From Ancylobacter sp. TS-1 (GTDB lineage Bacteria; Pseudomonadota; Alphaproteobacteria; Rhizobiales; Xanthobacteraceae), in contig NZ_CP045144.1 of assembly GCF_009223885.1 (NCBI RefSeq), positions 2,840,001 to 2,904,000 of the forward strand: a DNA stretch of 64,000 nt, read 5' to 3'. Positions 30,627 through 40,020 of the stretch are shown piece by piece (positions within the stretch are counted from its first letter, which is position 1; each line of letters starts with the position of its first letter). A model generated the notes under the pieces. That model was given only the letters and a program-made list of their open reading frames with translations, ran no database searches and had not been told where the DNA came from. The position numbers were made by a program, and so were the translations under genes.

Positions 30627-31430
30627 TCACCCCACTTCCTCCACCGCCGCGAGGATGCGCTCTATGTCCTCGGGGCGGGACAGGCGGTGGTCGCCATCCT
30701 TGATCAGAGTCAGCACCACATCGTCTTCGGCGAGGCAGGTGACGAGGCGCAGCGCGTGCTGCCACGGCACATCGGGGTCGGCGACACCCTGCAGGATGCG
30801 CACCGGGCAGCCCACCGCGAAGGGCGCCCCGAGCACGAGGTTGCGGCGCCCGTCCTCGATCAGCCCGCGGGTGATCGGCTGGCCGGGGCCATATTGCGAG
30901 GGGCGCACCCAGCGCCCGTCCTGCAGGATGGCGGCGCGCACCTCCTCGGGCATCGCCTTCCACATCAGTTCCTCGGTGAAGTCCGGCGCCGGCGCGATCA
31001 GCACCAGCGCGACGAGGCGCGCGCTCTCGCCCCGCGCCGCCAGCGCCCGGGCCAGAAGCAGGGCGATCCAGCCACCCATGGAGGAGCCGACCACGATCTG
31101 CGGCCCCGTGGTCTCGCGGTCGAACACGGCGAGCGCCTCCTCCGCCCAGCGCGAGATGGTGCCGCGCTCGAAGTCGCCGGCCGATTCGCCATGGCCGGAA
31201 TAGTCGAAGCGCACCACCTGCCGGCCGCTGCGCGCGCCCCAGGCGGCGAGTTCCTCGGCCTTGGTGCCGCGCATGTCGGACAGGAAGCCGCCGCACCAGA
31301 GCACGCCGGGCGCCTCGGGCGTCGCCGCGCCCGGCGTCACCCGCACGGCGATGGCGCGGCCATCGTCGCCGACGGTGATGAAGCGGGGCGCGCCGGCGCC
31401 GTCGCGGAGGAAATCGGGCGTGTCGGTCAT
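30627..31430 (-). CDS. Alpha/beta hydrolase
   Basis: A 267-residue serine hydrolase. It shows WCGGFLSDMRGTKA (oxyanion region), RFDYSGHGES, the nucleophile elbow GSSMGGW with Ser117, the acid region VADPDVPW, and the catalytic His in KDGDHRLSRPED. The overall pattern resembles ABHD10-type esterases, but the natural substrate cannot be told. ATG 31430 is chosen; the open frame continues upstream through the infC region without homology. Confidence 0.88.
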   Translation of the reverse strand: MTDTPDFLRDGAGAPRFITVGDDGRAIAVRVTPGAATPEAPGVLWCGGFLSDMRGTKAEELAAWGARSGRQVVRFDYSGHGESAGDFERGTISRWAEEALAVFDRETTGPQIVVGSSMGGWIALLLARALAARGESARLVALVLIAPAPDFTEELMWKAMPEEVRAAILQDGRWVRPSQYGPGQPITRGLIEDGRRNLVLGAPFAVGCPVRILQGVADPDVPWQHALRLVTCLAEDDVVLTLIKDGDHRLSRPEDIERILAAVEEVG

Positions 31431-31593
31431 GCGTCTGCGTCCTGTCGTGGAGGCCGGACGACTTGCGATTCGGGCCGGCCGCGCCATCTGAGAATTACAG
31501 GCCCGGGCGGCGCGCGAACAGCGCGAAGCCGGGTCGCGCGGCGGGCATGGCGGCAACCCTTTCGGGAATTGCACCTGTCGGCCACGCGCGCCG

Positions 31594-31622
31594 TTGACTT
31601 CTGACGGGTTTGTCACGATCTT
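31594..31622 (+). promoter_or_regulatory. Candidate promoter of infC
   Basis: TTGACT at 31594-31599 is a good -35 hexamer. The best -10 at 17-base spacing (GATCTT) is weak. The rest of the 267-base gap between the hydrolase and infC holds no other gene that I can see. Confidence 0.35.
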
Positions 31623-31718
31623 CTGCGACCGTTTTACGCGCGCGGAAAACAGCCGGCCGGCGACCCTTCGAGGCGCGGTGAAACGCATATTTCTGAAATG
31701 GCAGAGGAGAAAACCGCC

Positions 31719-32255
31719 ATTCGTCGCCCCATGAGACCCGTCGCGCCGGAAAAGGAAGGCCCGCGCGTCAACGAAGACATCCGCATCCGTGAAGTTCAGC
31801 TCATCGATCAGGAGGGGCAGAACCTCGGTGTCGTGCTTACGCGCGACGCGATCGCGATGGCGCAGGAGGCCGGTCTCGATCTCGTCGAGATCGCCCCGAA
31901 TTCGGCGCCGCCGGTCTGCAAGATTCTCGACTATGGCCGGTTCAAGTACCAGAACCAGAAGAAGGCCAACGAGGCGCGCAAGAAGCAGCACGTCGTCGAG
32001 ATCAAGGAAATCAAGCTGCGCCCCGGCATCGACACCCACGATTACGAGGTGAAGATGAAGTCCATCCACCGCTTCTTCGAGGAAGGCGACAAGGTGAAGA
32101 TCACCCTGCGCTTCCGCGGTCGCGAGATGGCGCATCAGGAGCTGGGCTACAAGCTGCTGAACAAGGTCAAGGAAGAGCTGGCGACCATTGCCAAGGTCGA
32201 GGCCGAGCCCTCGCTCGAAGGCCGCCAGATGATCATGGTGCTGGCGCCGCGCTGA
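31719..32255 (+). CDS. infC: Translation initiation factor IF-3, probable AUU start
   Basis: A 178-residue factor that checks start codons and keeps ribosomal subunits apart. It shows [26 protein letters not shown], the linker [16 protein letters not shown], and the C-domain [32 protein letters not shown]. An ATG at 31698 is in frame but has a poor ribosome-binding site. ATT at 31719 has GAGGAG nine bases upstream and would give (M)[17 protein letters not shown], the usual rhizobial start. An AUU start would allow IF-3 to repress its own translation, as in E. coli. rpmI and rplT do not follow here. Confidence 0.95.
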   Translation: MRRPMRPVAPEKEGPRVNEDIRIREVQLIDQEGQNLGVVLTRDAIAMAQEAGLDLVEIAPNSAPPVCKILDYGRFKYQNQKKANEARKKQHVVEIKEIKLRPGIDTHDYEVKMKSIHRFFEEGDKVKITLRFRGREMAHQELGYKLLNKVKEELATIAKVEAEPSLEGRQMIMVLAPR

Positions 32256-32295
32256 CCGCGCGCCGCCCTCATCCTCGGGGGGCCTCCCGTTCGAC

Positions 32296-32395
32296 GTCAT
32301 CCCGGAACGGCCGTCAGGCCGTGTCCGGGATCGTCTCCCGCTTTCGCCCGACATCACCCGATCCCGGCTCTCCGCTTCGCTGCGGCCGGGATGAC
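32296..32395. repeat. REP-like composite palindrome, copy C
   Basis: Bounded by GTCATCCCGG and CCGGGATGAC with two inner hairpins. It lies between convergent infC and folC and may act as a shared transcript end. Confidence 0.85.
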
Positions 32396-32408
32396 GCCTG
32401 ATCCGCGC

Positions 32409-33758
32409 CTAGTCCGGCAGGCTGCCGTTTTCCGCCAGCACCGCGCCGGCAAGGTAGAGCGATCCTGCGATCAGCACGCGCGGCGGCGGGTCGACCGGGA
32501 AGGCCGAGAGCCCGTCCAGCGCGGCGGGCACGCTCAAAGCCGTCGAGGCGTCGAGCCCGTGCGCGCGGGCGATCGCCGCCAGTCCTTCCGGCGCCGCGCC
32601 CTTGTGCTCGCCGGGCACCGGCACCGCGACCAGCTCGCGGGCGAGGCCGGCGAAGGGCGCCAGGAAGGCGTCCGCATCCTTGTTCCCCAGCATGCCGACG
32701 ATCAGCACCAGCGGGCGCGGCACCCGGTCCTCGAGATCGGCCAGCGCGGCGGCGAGCGCCTGCCCGCCGGCGGCGTTGTGGCCGCCGTCGAGCCAGATGT
32801 CGACGCCTTCCGGCGCGCGCAGGGTGAGCGGGCCGGAGGTGAGCCGCTGAAGCCGGGCCGGCCATTGCGCCGTGCGCATGCCTTCCTCGAAGGCGGTGCC
32901 CGGCAGGCCGAGATCGGCGACGCGCAGCGCCTCGATGGCGAGGCCCGCATTGCCGATCTGGTGCGGGCCGATCAGGCGCGGGCGCGGCAGGTCGAGCAGG
33001 CCCGCCTCGTCGGACACGACGAGCCGGCCGCCCTCCTCATGCGCCTGGTACTGCTCGCCCATGATGGACAGCGGCACGCCGAGCCGGGCGGCCAGCCGCT
33101 CGATCACCGCCAGCGCCTCGCGCGGCTGGCGGCCGAGCACGGCGGGCACGCCGCGCTTCAATATGCCGGCCTTCTCCGCCGCGATGGCGGCGACGGTCTC
33201 GCCGAGGAAGTCGACATGGTCGATGGAGACCGGCGTGATGACGCTGACCAGCGGCTTCTCGATCACGTTGGTGGCGTCGAGCCGCCCGCCGAGGCCCACC
33301 TCCAGCAGCAATATGTCGGCCGGCACCTCGGAGAACAGCAGCAGCGCCGCAGCGGTGGTGATCTCGAAAAAGGTGATCGGCTCGCCGCCATTGGCGGCTT
33401 CGGCCCGTGCCAGCGCCTCGGTCAGGCGCGCGTCGTCGACCAGCGTGCCGGCGAGGCGGATGCGCTCGTTGAAGCGCACCAGATGGGGCGAGGTGTAGAC
33501 ATGCACCCGCCGTCCGGCGGCCTCCAGCACGGCGCGCATGAAGGCGACGGTCGAGCCCTTGCCGTTGGTGCCGGCGACATGGATCACCGGTGGCAGCCGG
33601 CGTTCGGGATGGCCGAGACGCTCCAGCAGCCGCCACATGCGGTCGAGCGAGAGGTCGATCAGCTTGGGGTGCAGGGCGAGCAGGCGGTCGAAGATGTCGT
33701 CGACCGGCCGCCGGCTTTCCCCTGCAGGGTCGGGGCCGGCGGCGGGAAGGGCGGGCAT
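32409..33758 (-). CDS. folC: Bifunctional dihydrofolate/folylpolyglutamate synthase
   Basis: A 449-residue Mur-ligase-like enzyme that adds glutamate to dihydropteroate and to folates. It shows HVAGTNGKGSTVAFMRAVLEAAG (P-loop), YTSPHLVRFNERIRL, LLEVGLGGRLDATNVI and the C-terminal WLDGGHNAAGGQAL. It is seven bases downstream of accD, a conserved accD-folC pair in proteobacteria. Confidence 0.96.
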   Translation of the reverse strand: MPALPAAGPDPAGESRRPVDDIFDRLLALHPKLIDLSLDRMWRLLERLGHPERRLPPVIHVAGTNGKGSTVAFMRAVLEAAGRRVHVYTSPHLVRFNERIRLAGTLVDDARLTEALARAEAANGGEPITFFEITTAAALLLFSEVPADILLLEVGLGGRLDATNVIEKPLVSVITPVSIDHVDFLGETVAAIAAEKAGILKRGVPAVLGRQPREALAVIERLAARLGVPLSIMGEQYQAHEEGGRLVVSDEAGLLDLPRPRLIGPHQIGNAGLAIEALRVADLGLPGTAFEEGMRTAQWPARLQRLTSGPLTLRAPEGVDIWLDGGHNAAGGQALAAALADLEDRVPRPLVLIVGMLGNKDADAFLAPFAGLARELVAVPVPGEHKGAAPEGLAAIARAHGLDASTALSVPAALDGLSAFPVDPPPRVLIAGSLYLAGAVLAENGSLPD

Positions 33759-33765
33759 GGGGGCC

Positions 33766-34713
33766 TCAGGCGCTTGCCGGGGCGGGCGGCGGCAGCGCCG
33801 CCGCCTCGGCCGCCACCGGCTGGGCGGCCGGCCTGCCGCTGGTCTCGGCCTGCGTGCCGGCGGCCGGCGCGCGCATCAGCAGGCGGCACAGCCGGGCCAG
33901 CGTCGCCCGCATCTCGTGCCGGTGCACCACGAGGTCGATCATGCCGTGGTCGCGCAGATATTCGGCGCGCTGGAAGCCCTCGGGCAGCTTCTCGCGGATG
34001 GTCTGCTCGATGACGCGCGGGCCGGCGAAACCGATCAGCGCGCCGGGCTCGGCGATCTGGATGTCGCCCAGCATGGCGTAGGAGGCGGTGACGCCGCCGG
34101 TGGTCGGGTTGGTCAGCACCACGATGTAGGGCAGGCGCGCCTCGCGCAGTTCCTGAATGGCACAGGTGGTGCGCGGCATCTGCATGAGGGACAGGATGCC
34201 CTCCTGCATGCGCGCGCCGCCCGAGCCGGCGAACATGATGAAGGGCGTGCCGCGCGAGGCGGCGGTCTCGAGGCCGGTCACGATGGCCTCGCCGGCCGCC
34301 ATGCCGAGCGAACCGCCCATGAAGCCGAAATCCTGCACCGCGACGGTGGCGGGCAGGCCCTCCAGCTTGCCGTAGCCGACCTTCACCGCGTCCTGCGCGC
34401 CGGTCTTGGCGCGGGCGTCGCGCAGGCGGTCGACATAGCGCTTCTCGTCGCGGAACCTGAGCGGGTCGGCCGGCACCTGCGGCAGCGCCACGTCGTACCA
34501 TTTGCCGCCGTCGAACACCGAGCGCAGCCGCTCGGTCGGGTCCATGCGCATGTGGTAGCCGGAGCCGGGGACGACGTGGAGATTGGCCTCGAGGTCCTTG
34601 TGGAACACCAGCTGTCCGGTCTCGGGACATTTCACCCACAGATTCTCAGGCACTTCCCGGCGGTTCAGGAAGGAGTTGAGCTTCGGGCGGACGACGTTCG
34701 AGATCCAGTTCAA
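33766..34713 (-). CDS. accD: Acetyl-CoA carboxylase carboxyltransferase subunit beta
   Basis: A 315-residue subunit that, with AccA, transfers carboxyl from biotin to acetyl-CoA in the first step of fatty acid synthesis. It shows [14 protein letters not shown] at the start, [22 protein letters not shown], and [19 protein letters not shown]. The N-terminal zinc ribbon has kept one cysteine: [20 protein letters not shown] and [11 protein letters not shown] replace the four-Cys finger of E. coli, as is general in alphaproteobacteria. The start is TTG with GGAG upstream. The C-terminal ~30 residues are an Ala/Pro-rich tail. Confidence 0.95.
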   Translation of the reverse strand: MNWISNVVRPKLNSFLNRREVPENLWVKCPETGQLVFHKDLEANLHVVPGSGYHMRMDPTERLRSVFDGGKWYDVALPQVPADPLRFRDEKRYVDRLRDARAKTGAQDAVKVGYGKLEGLPATVAVQDFGFMGGSLGMAAGEAIVTGLETAASRGTPFIMFAGSGGARMQEGILSLMQMPRTTCAIQELREARLPYIVVLTNPTTGGVTASYAMLGDIQIAEPGALIGFAGPRVIEQTIREKLPEGFQRAEYLRDHGMIDLVVHRHEMRATLARLCRLLMRAPAAGTQAETSGRPAAQPVAAEAAALPPPAPASA

Positions 34714-34820
34714 CGGCTCGGCTCCAGCATCTTCGGGCCCGCCGGCGGGCTCCGGCGGCGGATAGGCAGGGGCGGCCGCGCGACCGCCGAGCCTTCATCT
34801 AATCCGCCACGAGGGCGATG

Positions 34821-34848
34821 AAAAGGCGGAGCCGCGAATCGCGGCCCC
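34821..34848 (-). terminator. Terminator after trpA
   Basis: On the minus strand after the trpA stop, a 9-bp stem (GGGGCCGCG / CGCGGCTCC, one G-U pair) with an ATT loop is followed by GCCTTTT. It probably separates trpFBA from accD-folC. Confidence 0.6.
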
Positions 34849-34880
34849 GGCATGCGGTCTTCGGGACGCTCCGGTCGGGA

Positions 34881-35720
34881 CTACTCGGCCGCCTCGCGGC
34901 GCACGCCGCGCACGGCGGCGGCGAGCGCGCCGACAAGCCGCGTGACCGTGGGCACGGTGGCCGGCGTCGCCCGGTCCTCGGCGTCGAGCGTGGCGCGCAG
35001 GGCGTCGATCAGCGCCGAGCCGACCACCACGCCATCGGCGCCGGCGGCGATGGCGGCGGCGTGTTCGGGCGTCTTGACGCCGAAGCCGACAGCGACCGGC
35101 AGATCGGTGTGGCGCTTGATGCGGGCCACCGCCTGCCCGACGGCGCCGGGATCGGCCGTGGCCGCGCCGGTGATGCCGGTGATGGAGACGTAGTAGACGA
35201 AGCCCGCCGTGTTCGCGAGCACGGCCGGCAGGCGCCTGTCGTCGGTGGTCGGGGTGGCGAGGCGGATGAAGTCGAGCCCGGCGCGCAGCGCCGGCAGGCA
35301 CAGCTCGGCGTCCTCTTCCGGCGGCAGGTCGACGACGACGAGCCCGTCGACGCCGGCGGTGAGCGCGTCCACCAGGAAGCGGTCGACGCCATAGATATAG
35401 ATCGGGTTGTAGTAGCCCATCAGCACGATCGGCGTGGCGGCATCGCCCTCGCGGAAGGCGCGCACCATCTCCAGCGTCTTCTTCAGCGTCTGGCCCGCCT
35501 TGAGCGCGCGCAGGCCCGCCGCCTGGATCGCGGGGCCGTCGGCCATCGGGTCGGTGAAGGGCACGCCGAGCTCGATCACGTCCGATCCCGCCGCCGGCAG
35601 CGCCCTGAGCAGGGCGAGCGAGGTGTCGTAATCGGGGTCACCGGCGGTGATGAAAGTGACGAGCGCCGCGCGGCCTTCGGCGGCGCAGGCGTTGAAGCGG
35701 GCTTCCAGACGCGTGCTCAT
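34881..35720 (-). CDS. trpA: Tryptophan synthase alpha chain
   Basis: A 279-residue TIM-barrel subunit that cleaves indole-3-glycerol phosphate. It shows [35 protein letters not shown] with the catalytic Glu, [21 protein letters not shown] with the second acid, and the phosphate loop [14 protein letters not shown]. It overlaps the trpB stop by four bases (ATGA), which fits equimolar synthesis of the alpha2beta2 complex. Confidence 0.97.
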   Translation of the reverse strand: MSTRLEARFNACAAEGRAALVTFITAGDPDYDTSLALLRALPAAGSDVIELGVPFTDPMADGPAIQAAGLRALKAGQTLKKTLEMVRAFREGDAATPIVLMGYYNPIYIYGVDRFLVDALTAGVDGLVVVDLPPEEDAELCLPALRAGLDFIRLATPTTDDRRLPAVLANTAGFVYYVSITGITGAATADPGAVGQAVARIKRHTDLPVAVGFGVKTPEHAAAIAAGADGVVVGSALIDALRATLDAEDRATPATVPTVTRLVGALAAAVRGVRREAAE

Positions 35721-36949
35721 AGGCGGGTCCCCAGAATCTCGGCCACCTGCGGGATGTCCTTGTCGCCACGGCCGGACAGGTTGATCACCATCAGGTGGTC
35801 GTCCGGGAAGCTCGGCGCGAGTTCCGTCACCTTGGCGAGCGCATGGGCCGGCTCCAGCGCCGGGATGATGCCCTCGAGCTTGGCGACGAGCTGGAAGGCG
35901 GCGAGCGCCTCTGCGTCGGTGGCCGAGATGTAGGTGGCGCGGCCGATGTCGTGCAGCCAGGAATGCTCCGGCCCGATGCCGGGATAGTCGAGGCCGGCCG
36001 AGATGGAGTGCGCCTCGGCGATCTGGCCGTCATCGTCCATCAGCAGGTAGGTGCGGTTGCCGTGCAGCACGCCCGGACGCCCGCCGGTGAGCGAGGCGGC
36101 GTGCTGGCCGCTCGCAATGCCGTGGCCGGCGGCCTCGACGCCGAAGATCTTCACGCTCGGATCGTCGAGGAAGGGATGGAACAGGCCCATGGCGTTGGAG
36201 CCGCCGCCGATGCAGGCGACCAGGCTGTCGGGCAGGCGACCCTCCTGCTCCAGCATCTGGGCGCGGGTCTCGTTGCCGATCACGCTTTGAAAGTCGCGGA
36301 CCATCGCCGGATAAGGGTGCGGGCCGGCGACGGTGCCGATGCAGTAGAAGGTGCTGTCGACATTGGTCACCCAGTCGCGCAGCGCCTCGTTCATCGCGTC
36401 CTTCAGTGTCTTCGAGCCGGACTGGACGGGAACCACGGTGGCGCCGAGCATCTTCATGCGGAACACGTTCGGGGCCTGCCGGGCGACGTCGACGGCGCCC
36501 ATATAGACGACGCATTCCAGCCCGTAGCGCGCGCACAGCGTGGCGGTGGCGACGCCGTGCTGGCCCGCGCCCGTCTCGGCGATGATCCGCTTCTTGCCCA
36601 TGCGGCGGGCGAGCAGGATCTGGCCGAGAACGTTGTTCACCTTGTGCGAGCCGGTGTGGTTCAGTTCCTCGCGCTTGAAATAGATCTTTGCGCCCATGCC
36701 GGGGGCGGCGCTCTCGCGCAGATGCTCGGTCAGCCGCTCGGCGTAGTAGAGCGGGCTGGGGCGGCCGACATAATGCTTCAGCCCGGCATCCATCTCCGCC
36801 TTGTAGGCCGGATCGGCCTTCGCCTCTTCATAGGCGGTCTCAAGGGCGAGGATGAGCGGCATGAGCGTTTCGGCGACGAAACGACCGCCGAACAGGCCGA
36901 AATGCCCGTTGTCGTCGGGGCCGGTGCGGAAGGAGTTGGGGGCGTTCAC
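35717..36949 (-). CDS. trpB: Tryptophan synthase beta chain
   Basis: A 410-residue PLP enzyme that joins indole and serine. It shows [16 protein letters not shown], the PLP lysine in [28 protein letters not shown], the phosphate-binding [12 protein letters not shown] and [12 protein letters not shown]. The start is GTG and overlaps the trpF stop by four bases (GTGA). This is the central gene of the tight trpF-trpB-trpA unit. Confidence 0.98.
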   Translation of the reverse strand: MNAPNSFRTGPDDNGHFGLFGGRFVAETLMPLILALETAYEEAKADPAYKAEMDAGLKHYVGRPSPLYYAERLTEHLRESAAPGMGAKIYFKREELNHTGSHKVNNVLGQILLARRMGKKRIIAETGAGQHGVATATLCARYGLECVVYMGAVDVARQAPNVFRMKMLGATVVPVQSGSKTLKDAMNEALRDWVTNVDSTFYCIGTVAGPHPYPAMVRDFQSVIGNETRAQMLEQEGRLPDSLVACIGGGSNAMGLFHPFLDDPSVKIFGVEAAGHGIASGQHAASLTGGRPGVLHGNRTYLLMDDDGQIAEAHSISAGLDYPGIGPEHSWLHDIGRATYISATDAEALAAFQLVAKLEGIIPALEPAHALAKVTELAPSFPDDHLMVINLSGRGDKDIPQVAEILGTRL

Positions 36950-37665
36950 GAGGGGCTCGTCTCTCTGGCGGATGATGTGTGCGCCGGCGTCGCGCCGGTG
37001 GGATTCTCGGTGCCTCGCGCCGCGTCGGCCGCCCGCGCGGCGCGCAGGAAGGCGACGATGCGCTCGGGGTCCTTGATGCCGGGGGCGCGCTCGACCCCCG
37101 ATGATACGTCGACGCCGGGCGGTTGGATGAGCCGAACGGCGCTCGCCACATTCTCCGGGTCGAGGCCGCCTGACAACATGAAGGGCCGGGCGAGGTCAAG
37201 CCCGGCGACGAGGTTCCAGTCGAAGGCGACGCCGTTGCCGCCGGGCAGCACGGCCCCCTTCGGCGGCTTGGCGTCGAGCAGCAGCCGGTCGGCCACCGCC
37301 TCATAGGCGGCAAGGGCGGCGAGATCCTCGCGGGTGGCGATGCCGATCGCCTTCATGACCGGCAGGCCGAAGCGGGCGCGGATGGCGGCGACCCGTTCCG
37401 GGCTTTCCTTGCCGTGGAGCTGGAGCATGTCCGGGCGCACCGCGTCGACGATGGCGGCAAGCGTCGCGTCGTCGGCGTCGACGGTGAGCGCGACGATGCC
37501 GGCCTTGCCGCGCGCGCGCGCGGCAAGCGTGGCGGCGGCGGCGAGATCGAGATGGCGGGGCGAGGGGGCGAAGAAGACCATGCCGACCATGTCGGCGCCC
37601 GCGCCGAGCGCCGCATCCAGCGTCTCGGCGGTGCTCAGCCCGCAGATTTTGATCTCAAGCGACAA
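36946..37665 (-). CDS. trpF: Phosphoribosylanthranilate isomerase
   Basis: A 239-residue TIM-barrel enzyme of tryptophan synthesis. It shows [18 protein letters not shown] with the catalytic Cys, [31 protein letters not shown] and [31 protein letters not shown] 37665 is preferred because GGAGG lies five bases upstream; a GTG at 37689 would include that site in the coding region. The C-terminal ~25 residues are an unstructured extension that runs into trpB. It is the first gene of trpFBA. Confidence 0.95.
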   Translation of the reverse strand: MSLEIKICGLSTAETLDAALGAGADMVGMVFFAPSPRHLDLAAAATLAARARGKAGIVALTVDADDATLAAIVDAVRPDMLQLHGKESPERVAAIRARFGLPVMKAIGIATREDLAALAAYEAVADRLLLDAKPPKGAVLPGGNGVAFDWNLVAGLDLARPFMLSGGLDPENVASAVRLIQPPGVDVSSGVERAPGIKDPERIVAFLRAARAADAARGTENPTGATPAHTSSARETSPS

Positions 37666-37847
37666 GGACGCCTCCTCGAAGAAAGCCACCTAGCACGGAA
37701 CCGCCCGTTGAGGCGAGGGTGTCGCCGAAGGCGGCGCTGTAGGCGTCCGACATCGCCGGCGGATATTCCCGTCATTGGCCGTGAAATGCGTCGGGCCCGG
37801 GGTTGAAAATACCCCTTCCGTCACGACATTCCGCGTGCTACTCACAT

Positions 37848-37879
37848 TTGACTGTGAAATTATCAAATTCACGCATATT
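37848..37879 (+). promoter_or_regulatory. Candidate promoter/operator of the sulfate uptake genes
   Basis: An AT-rich island in GC-rich DNA. TTGACT (37848-37853) is a -35-like hexamer, and CATATT lies downstream at a long spacing. Between them is an imperfect palindrome, GTGAAATTATCAAATTCAC (37854-37872). This could be the site of a sulfur-responsive regulator, but I do not recognise the motif. Confidence 0.4.
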
Positions 37880-37937
37880 TTTCGGGAATGGCGGCCGTGG
37901 TTCAGGCTGCGTTTCCTTCCGACACTGGAGACTGCCC

Positions 37938-38969
37938 ATGCGCCTCTCGCGCCGCCTGATCCTGACCTCGGCCCTCACCGTCGCGCTGGCGCCGTTGCTC
38001 GCCACCGGCTTCGCCCCCGCGGCCCGCGCCGACGAGCCGAACCAGATTCTCAACGCCTCCTACGACATCGCCCGCGAGCTGTTCGAGGCGGAGAACAAGC
38101 AGTTCGAGCCGGCCTACAAGGCGAAGACCGGCAAGCAGATCAAGGTCAACCAGAGCCACGCCGGCACCTCCAAGCAGGCGCGCTCCATCGTCGAGGGCCT
38201 GGAAGCCGACGTCGTGACCTTCAACCAGATCACCGACGTCACCTTCCTGGTCGACAAGGGCTTCATCGCCAAGGACTGGCAGCAGCGCCTGCCCAACGCC
38301 TCCTCGCCCTGGTACTCCTTCCCGGCCTTCCTCGTGCGCGAGGGCAACCCGAAGAAGGTGAAGAACTGGGACGATCTCGTCCGCGACGACGTGAAGCTGG
38401 TCTTCCCGAACCCGAAGACCTCGGGCAATGCGCGCTACACCTATCTCGCCGCCTATGCCTTCGCGCTGGAGAAGTTCAACGGCGACGTCGCCAAGGCCGA
38501 CGCCTTCGCCCGGAAGCTCCTGTCCAATGTCGTCGTCTTCGACACCGGCGGGCGCGGCTCCACCACCACCTTCGTGGAGCGCGAGCAGGGCGACGTGCTG
38601 ATCACCTTCGAGGCCGAAGTGATCGGCGTGAAGGACGCCTATAAGGACAAGAAGTTCGAGGTCGTGGTGCCGGAAGTCAGCCTGCTGGCCGAATTCCCCG
38701 TGGCGGTCGTCGACAAGGTCGTCGACAAGCGCGGCTCGCGCCAGGTCGCCACCGACTACCTGACCTATCTCTACACGCCGGAAGGCCAGAAGATCGCCGC
38801 CGAGCTCAACAACCGCGTCGTCGATCCCAAGGTGGCCGAGGAATACAAGGCGAAGTTCGCGCCGGTCCGCCTGGTCAAGGTCGAGGACGTGTTCGGCGGC
38901 TGGGCCAATGCCCAGAAGACCCACTTCGCCTCCGGCGGCAAGCTCGACGAACTGTTCGTCGCCCCGTGA
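37938..38969 (+). CDS. sbp: Sulfate ABC transporter substrate-binding protein
   Basis: A 343-residue periplasmic protein that captures sulfate (or thiosulfate) for the CysTW permease. It has an N-terminal signal peptide with an RR pair (MRLSRRLILTSALTVALAPL, cleavage likely after ARA near residue 32). The family motifs are clear: NQSHAGTSKQARSIVEGLEADVVTF, FPNPKTSGNARYTYLAAYAF, and TGGRGSTTTFVEREQGDVLITFEAE. The ATG is 8 bases after a GGAG. It is separated from cysT by 225 bases holding a REP-like element, which could allow more binding protein than permease to be made. Confidence 0.94.
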   Translation: MRLSRRLILTSALTVALAPLLATGFAPAARADEPNQILNASYDIARELFEAENKQFEPAYKAKTGKQIKVNQSHAGTSKQARSIVEGLEADVVTFNQITDVTFLVDKGFIAKDWQQRLPNASSPWYSFPAFLVREGNPKKVKNWDDLVRDDVKLVFPNPKTSGNARYTYLAAYAFALEKFNGDVAKADAFARKLLSNVVVFDTGGRGSTTTFVEREQGDVLITFEAEVIGVKDAYKDKKFEVVVPEVSLLAEFPVAVVDKVVDKRGSRQVATDYLTYLYTPEGQKIAAELNNRVVDPKVAEEYKAKFAPVRLVKVEDVFGGWANAQKTHFASGGKLDELFVAP

Positions 38970-38998
38970 CACGTCCTGTTGTCCCGGCCCGCTCCTTC

Positions 38999-39098
38999 GT
39001 CATCCCGGCCGAAGCGTAGCGAAGTGCCGGGATCGCGTGCCGCCGTCTCTCTTCCTGACAACGATCCCGGATATGACCTGCGGTCATTCCGGGATGAC
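38999..39098. repeat. REP-like composite palindrome, copy D (inverted)
   Basis: Bounded by GTCATCCCGG and CCGGGATGAC. The order of the inner hairpins is reversed relative to the other copies. It lies inside the sulfate transport cluster between sbp and cysT, where such hairpins may stabilise the sbp part of the transcript. Confidence 0.8.
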
Positions 39099-39194
39099 GA
39101 CAGAGGGGAGGCTGCGCCTCGCGGCTGGACATAACGCGCATATTGCGCCATGGCCGGGTATGTCCCGACCATGGCCATTGCGAGGAGCCGCCCG

Positions 39195-40016
39195 TTGAAC
39201 CGAGTCATACCGGGCTTTTCCCTCTCGCTCGGCATCACCCTGTTCTATCTCAGCCTCATCGTGCTGCTGCCGCTCGGAGCGCTGCTCTGGCAGGCGGCCG
39301 ATGTCGGCTGGGACCGCTATCTCGCCATCATGAGTGGCACGCGCACGCTGGCGGCCTTCCGCGTCACGCTCGCGACCGCCGCGCTCGCGACGCTGTTCAA
39401 CGCGGTCTACGGGCTTGGCCTCGCCTGGGTACTGGTGCGCTACGAGTTTCCCGGCAAGCGGCTGCTGGACGCGCTGGTCGACGTGCCTTTCGCCCTGCCG
39501 ACCGCCGTGGCGGGCCTCGCGCTCTCGGCGCTGTTCGTGAAGAACGGCTGGTTCGGCGGGCCGCTCTCAGTGTTCGGCATCGAGGTCGCCTATACCCCGC
39601 TCGGCATCGCGGTGGCGATGGCCTTCACCTCCATTCCCTTCGTGGTGCGCACCGTGCAGCCGGTGCTGGAGGACCTCGCCACCGATGTCGAGGAGGCGGC
39701 CGCCACGCTTGGCGCCTCGGATGCGCGCATCTTCGCCCGCATCATCTTCCCGGCGATCTTCCCGGCCTTCCTCACCGGCGCCTCGCTCGGCTTCGCCCGT
39801 TCGCTGGGCGAGTTCGGCGCGATCATCTTCATCGCCGGCAACCTGCCGCTGAAGACCGAGGTGGTCTCGCTGCTCGCCTTCATCCGCATCGAGGAATACG
39901 AGTACCCGGCCGCCGCCGCGATCGCGGCGACGCTGCTGGCGATCGCCTTCGTCATGCTGTTCCTCGTCAACATGATCCAGCTCTGGCAGCAGCGCCGGAT
40001 CGGAACCGGGGATTGA
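39195..40016 (+). CDS. cysT: Sulfate ABC transporter permease CysT
   Basis: A 273-residue inner-membrane permease with about six helices. It shows VDVPFALPTAVAGLALSALF and the EAA loop EEAAATLGASDARIFARIIFPAI, then GEFGAIIFIAGN. TTG 39195 is the preferred start because GAGGAG lies seven bases upstream and the length then fits the family; an ATG at 39171 has no site. It pairs with cysW four bases downstream. Confidence 0.93.
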   Translation: MNRVIPGFSLSLGITLFYLSLIVLLPLGALLWQAADVGWDRYLAIMSGTRTLAAFRVTLATAALATLFNAVYGLGLAWVLVRYEFPGKRLLDALVDVPFALPTAVAGLALSALFVKNGWFGGPLSVFGIEVAYTPLGIAVAMAFTSIPFVVRTVQPVLEDLATDVEEAAATLGASDARIFARIIFPAIFPAFLTGASLGFARSLGEFGAIIFIAGNLPLKTEVVSLLAFIRIEEYEYPAAAAIAATLLAIAFVMLFLVNMIQLWQQRRIGTGD

Positions 40017-40020
40017 GTCG

